This document shows, one piece after another, positions 29,415 to 37,572 of a DNA stretch of 64,000 bases. The stretch spans positions 124,001-188,000 of the forward strand of contig NZ_LZSO01000009.1 of the NCBI RefSeq assembly GCF_001665785.1, given 5' to 3'. Source of the DNA: Mycolicibacterium peregrinum (GTDB taxonomy: Bacteria > Actinomycetota > Actinomycetes > Mycobacteriales > Mycobacteriaceae). Both the position numbers and the translations under genes were made by a program. Below the pieces are notes generated by a model, which was not told the origin of the DNA, ran no database searches, and worked only from the letters and a program-made list of their open reading frames with translations. Numbering within the stretch: position 1 is the first letter of the stretch; the number at the start of each line of letters is the position of its first letter.

Positions 29415-31664
29415 ATGGGACACGAGCCGGGAAGTATCGCGGACATCGGCGAGGACGGCCTGCATCTGCACGCCTGCCCGCTGTGTGAGGCAATGTGCGG
29501 CTTGGAGATTCAGGTCTCCGCCGGTTTGGTGGCGAGCGTCCGGCCCAACAAGTCCGACCAGTGGAGCGCGGGGCACATCTGCCCGAAAGGCGCGTCGCTG
29601 GCCGCGTTGCACGACGACCCGGACCGGATCCGCCGGCCGATGATCAAGATCGACGGCCGGTGGCACGAAGTCGACTGGGACACCGCGTTCCGCCGCTGCA
29701 CCGAACTGCTCGCGCCCGTCATCGAGAAGTACGGCATCGGTGCGGTCGCGGCATACACCGGCAACCCACTGGCGCACTCGTTCTCGCTGTCGCGCTACTC
29801 GGCTGTCCTGCTGGGCCTGTCCGGTATGCCGATCACCTACTCGCCCGGGACCATCGACCAGTGGCCGAAGAATCTGTCGTCGCACCTGATGTACGGCAGC
29901 TGGTGGGCTTTCCCCACCCCGGACATCCAGCGCACCGATCTGCTGGTGGTGATGGGCGCCAACCCCGCGGCGTCACAGGGTTCGTTGCTGGCCGCGCCTG
30001 ACGTGATGGGCATCATCGGCGGTATCCGTAAGCGCGGCAAGGTGATCGTCATCGACCCGGTGCGCACCGCCACCGCCGCCAAGGCCGACGAGTGGCTACC
30101 GATCACGCCCGGCACCGATGCGGCGCTGCTGCTCGGGATCGTCCATACCGTGTTCGACGAAGACCTGGTCAACCTCGGCGACCTGGAGCGGCACCTCGAC
30201 GGGGTGTCGACGCTGCGGCACGTGGTGGCCGATTGGTCTCCCGAAAGGGTCTCTGCCGCAACGGGTATCGATGCAGAGCGGATTCGCGGTCTGGCCCGTG
30301 AACTGGCGGGAACGCCGCGCGCGGTGGTCTACGGCCGGATCGGTACCTGCAACCAGGAGTTCGGCAGCCTGGCCAGCTGGCTGGTGGATGTGGTCAACAT
30401 CGTCACCGGCCACTTCGACACGCCCGGCGGCTCCATGTTCGCCACCCCGGCGGCGTGGACCGTCACCAGCCAGCCGATCCCGGGCCTGGAGGACGGGGCG
30501 CCGAACTTCGGCCGTTACCGCACCCGCGTGCGCGGGGCCAAAGAGGTGATGGGCCAGGTCCCGGTGTCGTGCATGCTCGAAGAGATCGTCACTCCCGGTG
30601 AGGGGCAACTCAAGGCGCTGATCACGGTCGCCGGCAACCCGGTGCTGTCCACTCCGGGCGGCGACAAGCTCGATGAGGCGCTGCCGCAGCTTGACGCGAT
30701 GATCTCGGTGGATCTGTGGCTCAACGAGACCACCAAGCATGCCGATGTGATCCTGCCCGGTGCCTCGGCACTGGAGCAGCCTCATTCCGCCGACCTGCTG
30801 CTGGGCGCGGCGATCAACAGTTTCGCGCGCTACTCGCCGCCGGTGTTCCATCGCGAAGACCCAGATGCTCCCGAGGAATGGGAGATCCTGATCCGGCTGA
30901 CCGGGTTGTGCACCGGCACTGCGGCCGAGGACGTCGACGTCGCCGCGCTCGACGACGGCTGGTTCGACTACCTGTGCTTCACGCAGGGGCTCGACGGCGC
31001 CGAGATCCGTAAACACTACGACCACGGCGGGCCGGAACGAATGCTTGATCTGACGCTGCGAACCGCCGCGTTCGGCGACCGGTACGGCAAGAACCCGGAC
31101 GGACTGACATTGGAGAAGCTCAAGGCTCATCCGGACGGAATCAACTTCGGTCCGATGGTGCCCCGGGTGCCCGAGGTACTCGGCACCTCCGACAAGAAGA
31201 TCCGGATCGCGCCGCAATACCTGCTCGACGACCTGCCCCGGTTGGCGGAGCGACTGGATCGCGCATCCGCTGATCTGGTGCTGGTCAGCCGGCGGCATCT
31301 GCGCTCCAACAACTCCTGGCTGCACAACGTCGGCTCTCTGATGAAGGGCCGAGACCGGTGCACCCTGCTGATGCACAGCCGCGACGCCGCCGAGCGCGGT
31401 ATCTCCGACGGCGACGCCGCAGAAGTGGCGTCGACCGCAGGCAAGATCGTGGTGCCCGTCGAGGTGACTGATGCGATCAAACCCGGCGTGGTCTCCATGC
31501 CGCACGGCTGGGGACACGGCCAGCCCGGCACCCGACTCGCCGTCGCCAACGCCGCACCCGGCGTGAACACCAACATCCTGTCGCTGCCGGACTTCATCGA
31601 CGAGCCGTCCGGCAATGGCGCACTCAACGGCATCCCGGTGACAGTCAGCCGGACGACGATCTAG
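29415..31664 (+). CDS. Molybdopterin-dependent oxidoreductase (formate dehydrogenase-like)
   Basis: 749 aa from ATG 29415 with GGAGG about 7 bases upstream. N-terminal [4Fe-4S] ligands at Cys21, Cys24, Cys28 and Cys56 (CPLCEAMC, then HICPKG). Domains of the DMSO-reductase superfamily follow: VVMGANPAASQGSL, VIVIDPVRTATAAKADEWLP, ITVAGNPVLSTPGG and a C-terminal molydopterin-binding beta barrel (MLHSRDAAERG-like region, here LLMHSRDAAERGISDGDAAE). No twin-arginine signal, so cytoplasmic. No electron-transfer subunit lies beside it. The residue ligating Mo could not be assigned by eye; substrate unknown. Confidence 0.85.
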   Translation: MGHEPGSIADIGEDGLHLHACPLCEAMCGLEIQVSAGLVASVRPNKSDQWSAGHICPKGASLAALHDDPDRIRRPMIKIDGRWHEVDWDTAFRRCTELLAPVIEKYGIGAVAAYTGNPLAHSFSLSRYSAVLLGLSGMPITYSPGTIDQWPKNLSSHLMYGSWWAFPTPDIQRTDLLVVMGANPAASQGSLLAAPDVMGIIGGIRKRGKVIVIDPVRTATAAKADEWLPITPGTDAALLLGIVHTVFDEDLVNLGDLERHLDGVSTLRHVVADWSPERVSAATGIDAERIRGLARELAGTPRAVVYGRIGTCNQEFGSLASWLVDVVNIVTGHFDTPGGSMFATPAAWTVTSQPIPGLEDGAPNFGRYRTRVRGAKEVMGQVPVSCMLEEIVTPGEGQLKALITVAGNPVLSTPGGDKLDEALPQLDAMISVDLWLNETTKHADVILPGASALEQPHSADLLLGAAINSFARYSPPVFHREDPDAPEEWEILIRLTGLCTGTAAEDVDVAALDDGWFDYLCFTQGLDGAEIRKHYDHGGPERMLDLTLRTAAFGDRYGKNPDGLTLEKLKAHPDGINFGPMVPRVPEVLGTSDKKIRIAPQYLLDDLPRLAERLDRASADLVLVSRRHLRSNNSWLHNVGSLMKGRDRCTLLMHSRDAAERGISDGDAAEVASTAGKIVVPVEVTDAIKPGVVSMPHGWGHGQPGTRLAVANAAPGVNTNILSLPDFIDEPSGNGALNGIPVTVSRTTI

Positions 31665-31744
31665 CGGCGAGGGACGAGCCGCGCTGAGGAGTGCGGCAAG
31701 TCAGGCTCAGCCGGACGACGATCTGGCGGCGCGGGACGAGCCGC
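31645..31744 (+). repeat. 38-bp direct repeat spanning the molybdoenzyme stop
   Basis: Copy 1 (31645-31682) covers the last codons and TAG stop of the molybdoenzyme; copy 2 (31707-31744) lies 62 bases downstream. They differ at two positions, one of which turns the TAG of copy 1 into TGG. Both contain CAGCCGGACGACGATCT and GGGACGAGCCGC. The rest of the 130-bp gap to the next gene shows nothing else recognisable. Confidence 0.85.
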
Positions 31745-31794
31745 TGACTCGATCACTTTGTGCGTCAGCGTGATTGCGATACAGCGAGCCGGTT

Positions 31795-33258
31795 CTACCC
31801 GTCATCGGCTTCGTCCGGGGGTATCAGTAGTTCTTCGGGGTGGAAGTGGTGGTTGAGGGTGTCTTGGCCGGTGTCCATCAGCGGCGGTGGATGCCAGTGG
31901 ATGCGGCCGGTGTCGGGGTCGACGCTGGTGGTCCAGCCCAGTCCGACGAGGCGGTTGTCGGGACCGCAGCTCAGGGCGAGGGCGGGGGCGTCGGTGCGTC
32001 CGCCGTGTTGCCAGTCGGCTTCGGCGTGGTGCGCCTCGCAGTAGTCTGCCGGTGCGGCGCAACCCGGGCGGGTACATCCGCGGTCTCGGTTGTAGAGCAG
32101 GAGCCGTTGCGCTTTGGTGGCCAATCGTTTGGTGCGGGCCATGTAGAGCGGTTCGGCGGTGTGGTGGTCGTAGACGATGAGGTAGTGGTAGCTGTGCGAT
32201 GCCAGCCGGAGGAGGTCTGTCATCGGCATCCGGATGCCCGCGCCGGTGACGGCGATACCGGCTCCGGCTTCCAGTTCGGCCAGGGTGGTGGAGACGACCA
32301 CGGTGACCGGGAGGCCACCGTGCTGGCCCAGCCGTTTGGACATCAGTAGTTCGCGCAGCGCGGCTTTGAGTGCGTCATGGTTGCGTTGCGCCTGGGTTCG
32401 CGTGTCGCGGTCGGCGGCGGCCTGCTGCTCTTTCTGAGCTTGCGGGTCTGGCGATGTGGCGGTGGTGCCGGCCTGCGGATCGGCGTCGGGAATGTCCAGT
32501 GGGTTGGGTGTCGGGTTGTGGACCGGTTGTGGGTCGCTGGGGTTGTTGATGCCCGGTGCGCCCCACACGCCGGTGACGGTCGTCAGATACGACGCGGTCT
32601 CGGGGTCCAGCCAGCCCTGCACGTGTACCAGTCCGTCGGCATCTTGTTTGCCGACACGCAGCCCACGCAGGTGTGCTGCGACATCGGGACCATCGCCGTC
32701 CTGGTTGAGCAGATACAGCAGTTTGGCCGCAGCGGCTTTCAGGGTTTCAGGAGTGTCGCGGGTCGCTGCGGCCACCATGTCCGACTCGATCTGGGCGAGT
32801 TCGGCTGGGCCCACGTACTTTTCGGCTTCAGCCACCGCGTGGCGGATGATCGTGATGTGGTCGGTGTTGATCGACCCTGACCGCAGAGCCTCGGCGCAGG
32901 CGGGCAGCATCGGCTCCAGCACCTCGCCGGTGAGGCCATATCGCGGTCCGAGGTGTGCGGCCGCCGCCACTCTGCGCGATGCTTCCTTGCGACTGATCCG
33001 CATCCGGGTGGCGAGGACATCAGGCCATGACTTGCCACCGATCTCCCGTGGACTGGTCCGGGCCATCAGCGCCGACTGGATGCGGTGATCGACCGTCGCC
33101 TGGGCGCGGGCCTGCCGCTCGCGCTCGGACTGGATCGCCAGCAACTCCGCGGTGTCGAACCCGGTGAAATCAACGTCGACGAGCGTCGTGGTCGCGGCCA
33201 GGTGGTCGGCCAGCGCGGTCTGTACCGCGCCCCGACTCTGCGCCAACCCGACCTTCAT
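31795..33258 (-). CDS. 13E12-family HNH endonuclease (DUF222)
   Basis: 487 aa from ATG 33258 (MKVGLAQSRGAVQ), chosen because the LexA box ends only 3 bases before it; the frame stays open to 33318. DUF222 region at ~40-330, including PREIGGKSWPDVLATRMRIS; a Pro/Gln/Ala-rich linker at ~250-300; C-terminal HNH domain (CTRPGCAAPADYCEAHHAEA, then WQHGG and a downstream Asn). Relatives in M. tuberculosis are the repeated 13E12 proteins of REP13E12 elements, several of which are DNA-damage inducible. Catalytic activity has rarely been tested. Single copy in this window. Confidence 0.9.
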   Translation of the reverse strand: MKVGLAQSRGAVQTALADHLAATTTLVDVDFTGFDTAELLAIQSERERQARAQATVDHRIQSALMARTSPREIGGKSWPDVLATRMRISRKEASRRVAAAAHLGPRYGLTGEVLEPMLPACAEALRSGSINTDHITIIRHAVAEAEKYVGPAELAQIESDMVAAATRDTPETLKAAAAKLLYLLNQDGDGPDVAAHLRGLRVGKQDADGLVHVQGWLDPETASYLTTVTGVWGAPGINNPSDPQPVHNPTPNPLDIPDADPQAGTTATSPDPQAQKEQQAAADRDTRTQAQRNHDALKAALRELLMSKRLGQHGGLPVTVVVSTTLAELEAGAGIAVTGAGIRMPMTDLLRLASHSYHYLIVYDHHTAEPLYMARTKRLATKAQRLLLYNRDRGCTRPGCAAPADYCEAHHAEADWQHGGRTDAPALALSCGPDNRLVGLGWTTSVDPDTGRIHWHPPPLMDTGQDTLNHHFHPEELLIPPDEADDG

Positions 33259-33260
33259 AG

Positions 33261-33278
33261 TTCGAACACTAGTTCGAA
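33261..33278. promoter_or_regulatory. LexA (SOS) box
   Basis: TTCGAACACTAGTTCGAA is a perfect 18-bp palindrome except for its 4-base centre, and it contains the mycobacterial SOS core TCGAAC-N4-GTTCGA at 33262-33277. It abuts the start codon of the 13E12 gene, which suggests a promoter very close to the start or a leaderless transcript. LexA control of 13E12 genes is established in M. tuberculosis. Confidence 0.92.
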
Positions 33279-33545
33279 TGACCGACAAGAATCCGCTGTT
33301 TGGGGCCGCTGTGGCCAAAGCGGCTGAAGTTTTTCGCCGACCGCGATGGCGGCCTGGGCCGGCCCAAACGACGTTTCAATCATCGCGATTTGTAAATTCT
33401 CCTCACGGCCGAGGTGGCGTAATGCGAGCCGCGACGGCAGTTTCGCCAGGTACCGAACGTTGGCTGGCGGCGCAATTAGTTAACCTGCGCAAACGGCAGA
33501 TTCGCCGCACTGTGGCACCCTGGCATCGCCGCTTACCGTGAGTGC

Positions 33546-34304
33546 GTGTCGTCGCAGCCCGAAGCCCATCCCGTATCGCTGCCGAGTCGCCGTGCGCGTG
33601 CCGATCAAGCCCGCCAGGTGGCCGACGTACTGCGTCACCAGATCTACGAAGGCACCTACGACCGGGCGCTGCCATCCGAGGCGGACTTGGCTGCCGAGTT
33701 CTTCGTTTCCCGCAACACCATCCGTGAAGCCCTTGCCGTCCTCAAGAACGAGGGGCTGATCGACCGCGGCACCAAGGTCGGCACGCATGTGGCGGCCAGA
33801 AAATACGATCACGGCCTCGACGCGCTCGTGGGACTGAAGGAAACCTTCAAGGACTACGGCGACGTCCGCAACGAAGTGAGGGCGGTTCAGCGGCTGTCCG
33901 CCCCGCCTGCAGTGGCTCGCAAGCTGGCGCTCGAACCCGGTGGGCAGGTCGTCTTCATCGAGCGCCTGCGCTACCTCGGCGATCTGCCGGTGTCGCTGGA
34001 TCTGACCTACCTGGCTCCCGAGATCGGTGAGCAGGTGATCGACCATCCGCTGGAGAGCAACGACATCTTCGCGCTCATCGAACGGGTCAGCGGGCGCCGG
34101 TTGGGCGGGGCAAGCCTTGCCCTGGAGGCGATGTCGGCTGACGCACATACGGCCGCGATGTTGCAGGTGCCCGCCGGATCGGCCCTGTTGATGTCGGAAC
34201 GGCTGACCAGTCTGGATGACGGCACGCCCGTCGACCTGGAGTACATCAGGATGCGTGGTGACCGAATCACCATGCGAGGCAACCTTGTTAGGAGAGACGC
34301 ATGA
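33546..34304 (+). CDS. GntR/HutC-type regulator with UTRA domain
   Basis: 252 aa from GTG 33546. Winged-helix GntR domain at ~20-85 (ADQARQVADVLRHQIYEGTY, LPSEADLAAEFFVSRNTIRE, ALAVLKNEGL), then a UTRA-like effector domain (~95-245, with GGQVVFIERLRYLGDLPVS and LLMSERLTSLDDGTPVDLEY). First gene of the importer/flavoprotein operon; its stop overlaps the ferredoxin ATG. The 267-bp upstream gap holds an imperfect dyad at 33470-33490 (GCGCA-N11-TGCGC) that could be its operator. Likely senses the imported compound or a product. Confidence 0.88.
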   Translation: MSSQPEAHPVSLPSRRARADQARQVADVLRHQIYEGTYDRALPSEADLAAEFFVSRNTIREALAVLKNEGLIDRGTKVGTHVAARKYDHGLDALVGLKETFKDYGDVRNEVRAVQRLSAPPAVARKLALEPGGQVVFIERLRYLGDLPVSLDLTYLAPEIGEQVIDHPLESNDIFALIERVSGRRLGGASLALEAMSADAHTAAMLQVPAGSALLMSERLTSLDDGTPVDLEYIRMRGDRITMRGNLVRRDA

Positions 34305-34528
34305 CACTGGTCAATCAGCGCGCCGATGTCCCGGTGACCATCGACGAATCCCTGTGTATCGAGGGCTGCACATTGTGCGTCGACGTGTGTCCGCTGGATT
34401 CGCTGGCCATCAATCCCGAGAACGGTAAGGCCTTCATGCACGTCGACGAATGCTGGTACTGCGGGCCCTGCGCGGCCCGTTGTCCCACCGGCGCCGTCAC
34501 CGTCAACATGCCCTATCTCATCCGCTAG
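34301..34528 (+). CDS. Two-[4Fe-4S] ferredoxin, AprB-like
   Basis: 75 aa from ATG 34301, four-base overlap with the GntR gene. Two complete cluster motifs: Cys19, 23, 26, 30 (CIEGCTLCVDVCP) and Cys51, 54, 57, 61 (CWYCGPCAARCP). The second motif with its following TGAVTVNM resembles the AprB subunit of APS reductase (CW-x-C-x2-C-x3-CP-x-GA). It is well placed to carry electrons to or from the flavoprotein at 37569, which looks AprA-like. Whether it is a stable subunit or a free carrier cannot be told. Confidence 0.9.
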   Translation: MTLVNQRADVPVTIDESLCIEGCTLCVDVCPLDSLAINPENGKAFMHVDECWYCGPCAARCPTGAVTVNMPYLIR

Positions 34529-34538
34529 AGGACCCGAT

Positions 34539-36068
34539 GTGAAAACAGCCCTGATCGCCCTCACCGCCGGTCTGACGCTCGCGACCGCCGGCTGCTCCCT
34601 GGACTCGGCGACGAAGTCGGCCGATACCGTCGACGTCGTCGTCGGCTACCAGTCCAAGACCATCAACACGGTGACCGCCGGAACGTTGTTGCGCGCCCAG
34701 GGATACCTGGAGCGCCGCTTGGCCGACATCACCACCCGCACCGGCACCAAGTACAACGTGACATGGCAGGACTACGACACCGGAGCGCCGATCACCGCGC
34801 AGATGGTCGCCGAGAAGATAGACATCGGGTCCATGGGTGACTACCCGATGCTCATCAACGGGTCCAAGACGCAGGCCAACGAACGCGCCAAGACCGAGAT
34901 CGTCTCGGTCACCGGGTACAACCCGAAGGGTGCGCTGAACATGGTTGTGGTGGCACCGGATTCACCGGCAAAGTCATTGACCGATCTTGCCGGCAAGAAG
35001 GTCTCGGCCAGCGTCGGATCGGCCGGCCACGGCATGTTGGTGCAGGCCCTCGGAAAGGCCGGCGTCGATGCCAAGTCCGGCGTCGAGGTGCTCAACCAGC
35101 AGCCTCAGGTCGGTGCCTCATCGCTGGAATCAGGTCAGGTTCAGGCACTTTCACAGTTCGTCGCGTGGCCCGGGCTGTTGGTCCAGCAGGGCAAGGCCAA
35201 ACTGCTCTACGACGGCGCCGAGCTGAACTACCCGACCCTGCACGGTGTGGTGGTGCGCCGGGCATATGCGGCCGACCACCCGGAGGTGCTCGACGCGTTC
35301 CTGCAGGCGCAACTGGATGCCACGGACTTCCTCAACGCCAAGCCGTTGGAGGCGGCCCGACTCGTGGCCGAGGGCAGTGGGCTGCCGCAGGAGGTCGTCT
35401 ACCTATACAACGGGCCGGGCGGAACCTCGTTCGACACCACGCTCAAGCCATCGCTGGTCGACGCGCTCAAAGGCGATGTGCCCTACCTGAAGTCCATCGA
35501 CAACTTCGCGGACCTCGACGTGACCGGTTTCGTACAGGATGCACCGTTACGGGCGGCGTTCGCCACGCGTGGTCAGGACTACGACAAGGCGCTGGGGTCG
35601 AACGTCAACCCTTCGGCGTTGAGCGGTACCGATCCGGTGTGCCACACCGCTGTCGACAATCCCGCCACCGCAGGCGAACTGTGGCTCGACGGGTCGGACA
35701 CGACCACGGCGGCCGCGACCCCGGTCTGCCTGCTCAAGGCCGTCCGACAGGCAGAAGGTGAGGGCAAGAAGGTCCGCGCCGCCTACATCTCCGACGCCGA
35801 ACTCGGCACGCGATGGTTCGCCGACAAGGCGGTGTGGGTGCGCCTGCCGGAGCCGGGCGCCGAAGGCTATCTGCCGTTCGGTACCCAGGCCGGCGCCGAA
35901 CGTTATGCCGCAGCGCATCCCGGCGCGGCCATCGTCGATTACCGGCAAGCGTTGGCGGGTGCGGTGTGGCCACCACCGATGCGGCGCCGGCTGCGGTCAG
36001 CGACCCGCCGGTCGCGCCGGAAGCCCGAAGCACCCGCCGCGCGCCCTCAATTTGGCGGCATCGCCTGA
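34539..36068 (+). CDS. ABC importer solute-binding lipoprotein with NosL-like C-terminal domain
   Basis: 509 aa from GTG 34539. Signal peptide with lipobox ending at Cys19 (LATAGC). Residues ~30-330 are a periplasmic-binding fold of the nitrate/sulfonate/taurine (NrtA/SsuA) type (VAEKIDIGSMGDYPMLING; GKKVSASVGSAGHGMLVQAL). Residues ~365-480 resemble NosL: Cys368 (DPVCH), LWLDG, Cys397 (TPVCLLKAV), AAYISDAELGTRWFADKAVW and YLPFGTQAGAERYAAAHPGA. NosL proteins bind copper(I) for nitrous oxide reductase assembly. The last ~30 residues are Arg-rich and overlap the permease gene by 103 bases, so this tail may be incidental. Confidence 0.85.
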   Translation: MKTALIALTAGLTLATAGCSLDSATKSADTVDVVVGYQSKTINTVTAGTLLRAQGYLERRLADITTRTGTKYNVTWQDYDTGAPITAQMVAEKIDIGSMGDYPMLINGSKTQANERAKTEIVSVTGYNPKGALNMVVVAPDSPAKSLTDLAGKKVSASVGSAGHGMLVQALGKAGVDAKSGVEVLNQQPQVGASSLESGQVQALSQFVAWPGLLVQQGKAKLLYDGAELNYPTLHGVVVRRAYAADHPEVLDAFLQAQLDATDFLNAKPLEAARLVAEGSGLPQEVVYLYNGPGGTSFDTTLKPSLVDALKGDVPYLKSIDNFADLDVTGFVQDAPLRAAFATRGQDYDKALGSNVNPSALSGTDPVCHTAVDNPATAGELWLDGSDTTTAAATPVCLLKAVRQAEGEGKKVRAAYISDAELGTRWFADKAVWVRLPEPGAEGYLPFGTQAGAERYAAAHPGAAIVDYRQALAGAVWPPPMRRRLRSATRRSRRKPEAPAARPQFGGIA

Positions 36069-36826
36069 TACGCCTGGCGTCGGTGGTGAGCGCCATCGTG
36101 CTGTGGCAGCTGTTGACGGCCAACGACGTGCGGTTCGGGCTACGGTTCGACACGCTGCCCACGGTCACCGAGATCACTGCCGCCCTGGTGAACCGGCTCG
36201 GCACTCCGGAGTACTGGCTGGACCTCGGCCAGTCGCTGATCCGGATCCTCACCGGATTCGGAATCGCCGCGGTGGTCGGGGTGATCACCGGAATCCTGCT
36301 GGGGCGCACCGCCTTGTTCGCCGACATCTTCGGTCCGCTCACGGAACTGGCCCGGCCTATCCCGGCGATCGCCATTGTGCCGGTGGCCATCCTGTTGTTC
36401 CCCAGCGATGAGGCGGGGATCGTGTTCATCACCTTCCTGGCGGCCTACTTCCCGATCATGGTCAGCGTTCGGCATGCGGTGCGTGCGCTTCCGACCATCT
36501 GGGAGGACTCGGTCCGCACGCTGGGTGGTGGTCGGCTCGACGTGCTCCGCCAGGTAGTGCTGCCCGGCATCCTGCCGGGACTGTTCGGCGGTCTCTCGGT
36601 CGGCATGGGCGTGGCCTGGATCTGTGTGATCTCGGCCGAGATGATCTCGGGCCGCCTGGGTGTGGGGTACCGCACCTGGCAGGCGTACACGGTGCTGAAC
36701 TACCCCGACGTGTTCGTCGGCATCATCACGATCGGTGTGCTCGGCTTCCTGACTGCCGCGGCGGTCGAGCTGATCGGCCGTCGGGCCACCCGCTGGCTGC
36801 CACGCGGCGAGGAGGGCACGCGATGA
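35966..36826 (+). CDS. ABC importer permease (SsuC/TauC-like)
   Basis: 286 aa from GTG 35966 (MATTDAAPAAVSDPP). This start gives the cytoplasmic N-terminal segment common in this family but overlaps the binding-protein gene by 103 bases; a start nearer 36068 would cut into the first membrane helix. About six membrane segments. The EAA-like loop that contacts the ATPase is RTLGGGRLDVLRQVVLPGIL. It works with the binding protein and ATPase around it. Confidence 0.87.
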   Translation: MATTDAAPAAVSDPPVAPEARSTRRAPSIWRHRLIRLASVVSAIVLWQLLTANDVRFGLRFDTLPTVTEITAALVNRLGTPEYWLDLGQSLIRILTGFGIAAVVGVITGILLGRTALFADIFGPLTELARPIPAIAIVPVAILLFPSDEAGIVFITFLAAYFPIMVSVRHAVRALPTIWEDSVRTLGGGRLDVLRQVVLPGILPGLFGGLSVGMGVAWICVISAEMISGRLGVGYRTWQAYTVLNYPDVFVGIITIGVLGFLTAAAVELIGRRATRWLPRGEEGTR

Positions 36827-37572
36827 CCACAACGCTTGCCGGTGCGGCAATGCGGCTGGAGCTCGACGGAATCACGTTGTCCTACACCGGTGCCCCAGTA
36901 ATCGAGGATCTGAGCCTCACGGTGGAGCCCGGCGAGATCCTGGTGCTTACCGGCCCCTCGGGATGCGGTAAGTCCACGGTGCTGCGTGCGCTCACCGGGC
37001 TGCTGCGGCCCGATGGCGGCCGGGTGCTGGCCGACGGCGAACCGGTCACCACCACCTCGAGGGACCGCGGGATGGTGTTCCAGGACAGCGCCCTGCTGCC
37101 GTGGCGCACGGTGAGGTCCAACATCGAACTGGCACTTCAATTACGCGGGGAGCCCAAGGCGGGACGCAAAGAGCGGGCCGATCGCTGGATCGCCGAAGTC
37201 GGCCTGTCCGGTTTCGCCGATTTCCTGCCGAAGAACCTCTCCGGCGGAATGCGGCAACGGGTCCAGCTCGCCAGAGGCCTGGCGGGCGCACCCCGCGCGG
37301 TGATGATGGACGAGCCGTTCGCCGCGCTGGACACCCAGACCCGGGCAGCCATGCAGCGGTTGCTGATCGACACGTGGAAGGCGCATCCGACGACGATCGT
37401 GTTTGTCACACACGATGTCGACGAGGCACTCATCCTCGGTGACCGGGTCGCTGTACTCGGTCGTGCCGGACAGCCGTTGCGCGTCCTCATAGAGGTGGGC
37501 CAACCCCGAACCGACCATCCCGAACGATCCGCGCTGCGCGCCGAGATCATTGCCGCCTTGGAGCAACCTTGA
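36823..37572 (+). CDS. ABC importer ATP-binding protein (SsuB/TauB-like)
   Basis: 249 aa from ATG 36823 (ATGA overlap with the permease). Walker [11 protein letters not shown]-loop [17 protein letters not shown] signature [13 protein letters not shown], Walker [13 protein letters not shown] and switch His in [10 protein letters not shown]. The LLPWRTV segment is typical of nitrate/sulfonate/taurine-type ATPases. Powers uptake through the adjacent permease. Its stop overlaps the TTG start of the flavoprotein gene. Confidence 0.92.
   Translation: MTTTLAGAAMRLELDGITLSYTGAPVIEDLSLTVEPGEILVLTGPSGCGKSTVLRALTGLLRPDGGRVLADGEPVTTTSRDRGMVFQDSALLPWRTVRSNIELALQLRGEPKAGRKERADRWIAEVGLSGFADFLPKNLSGGMRQRVQLARGLAGAPRAVMMDEPFAALDTQTRAAMQRLLIDTWKAHPTTIVFVTHDVDEALILGDRVAVLGRAGQPLRVLIEVGQPRTDHPERSALRAEIIAALEQP

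Noticed and set aside
31665..33545. Insertion sequence or integrated element around the 13E12 gene
   Set aside because: No transposase or integrase, no terminal inverted repeats and no attachment-site tRNA seen; only the 13E12 gene itself and a short direct repeat nearby.
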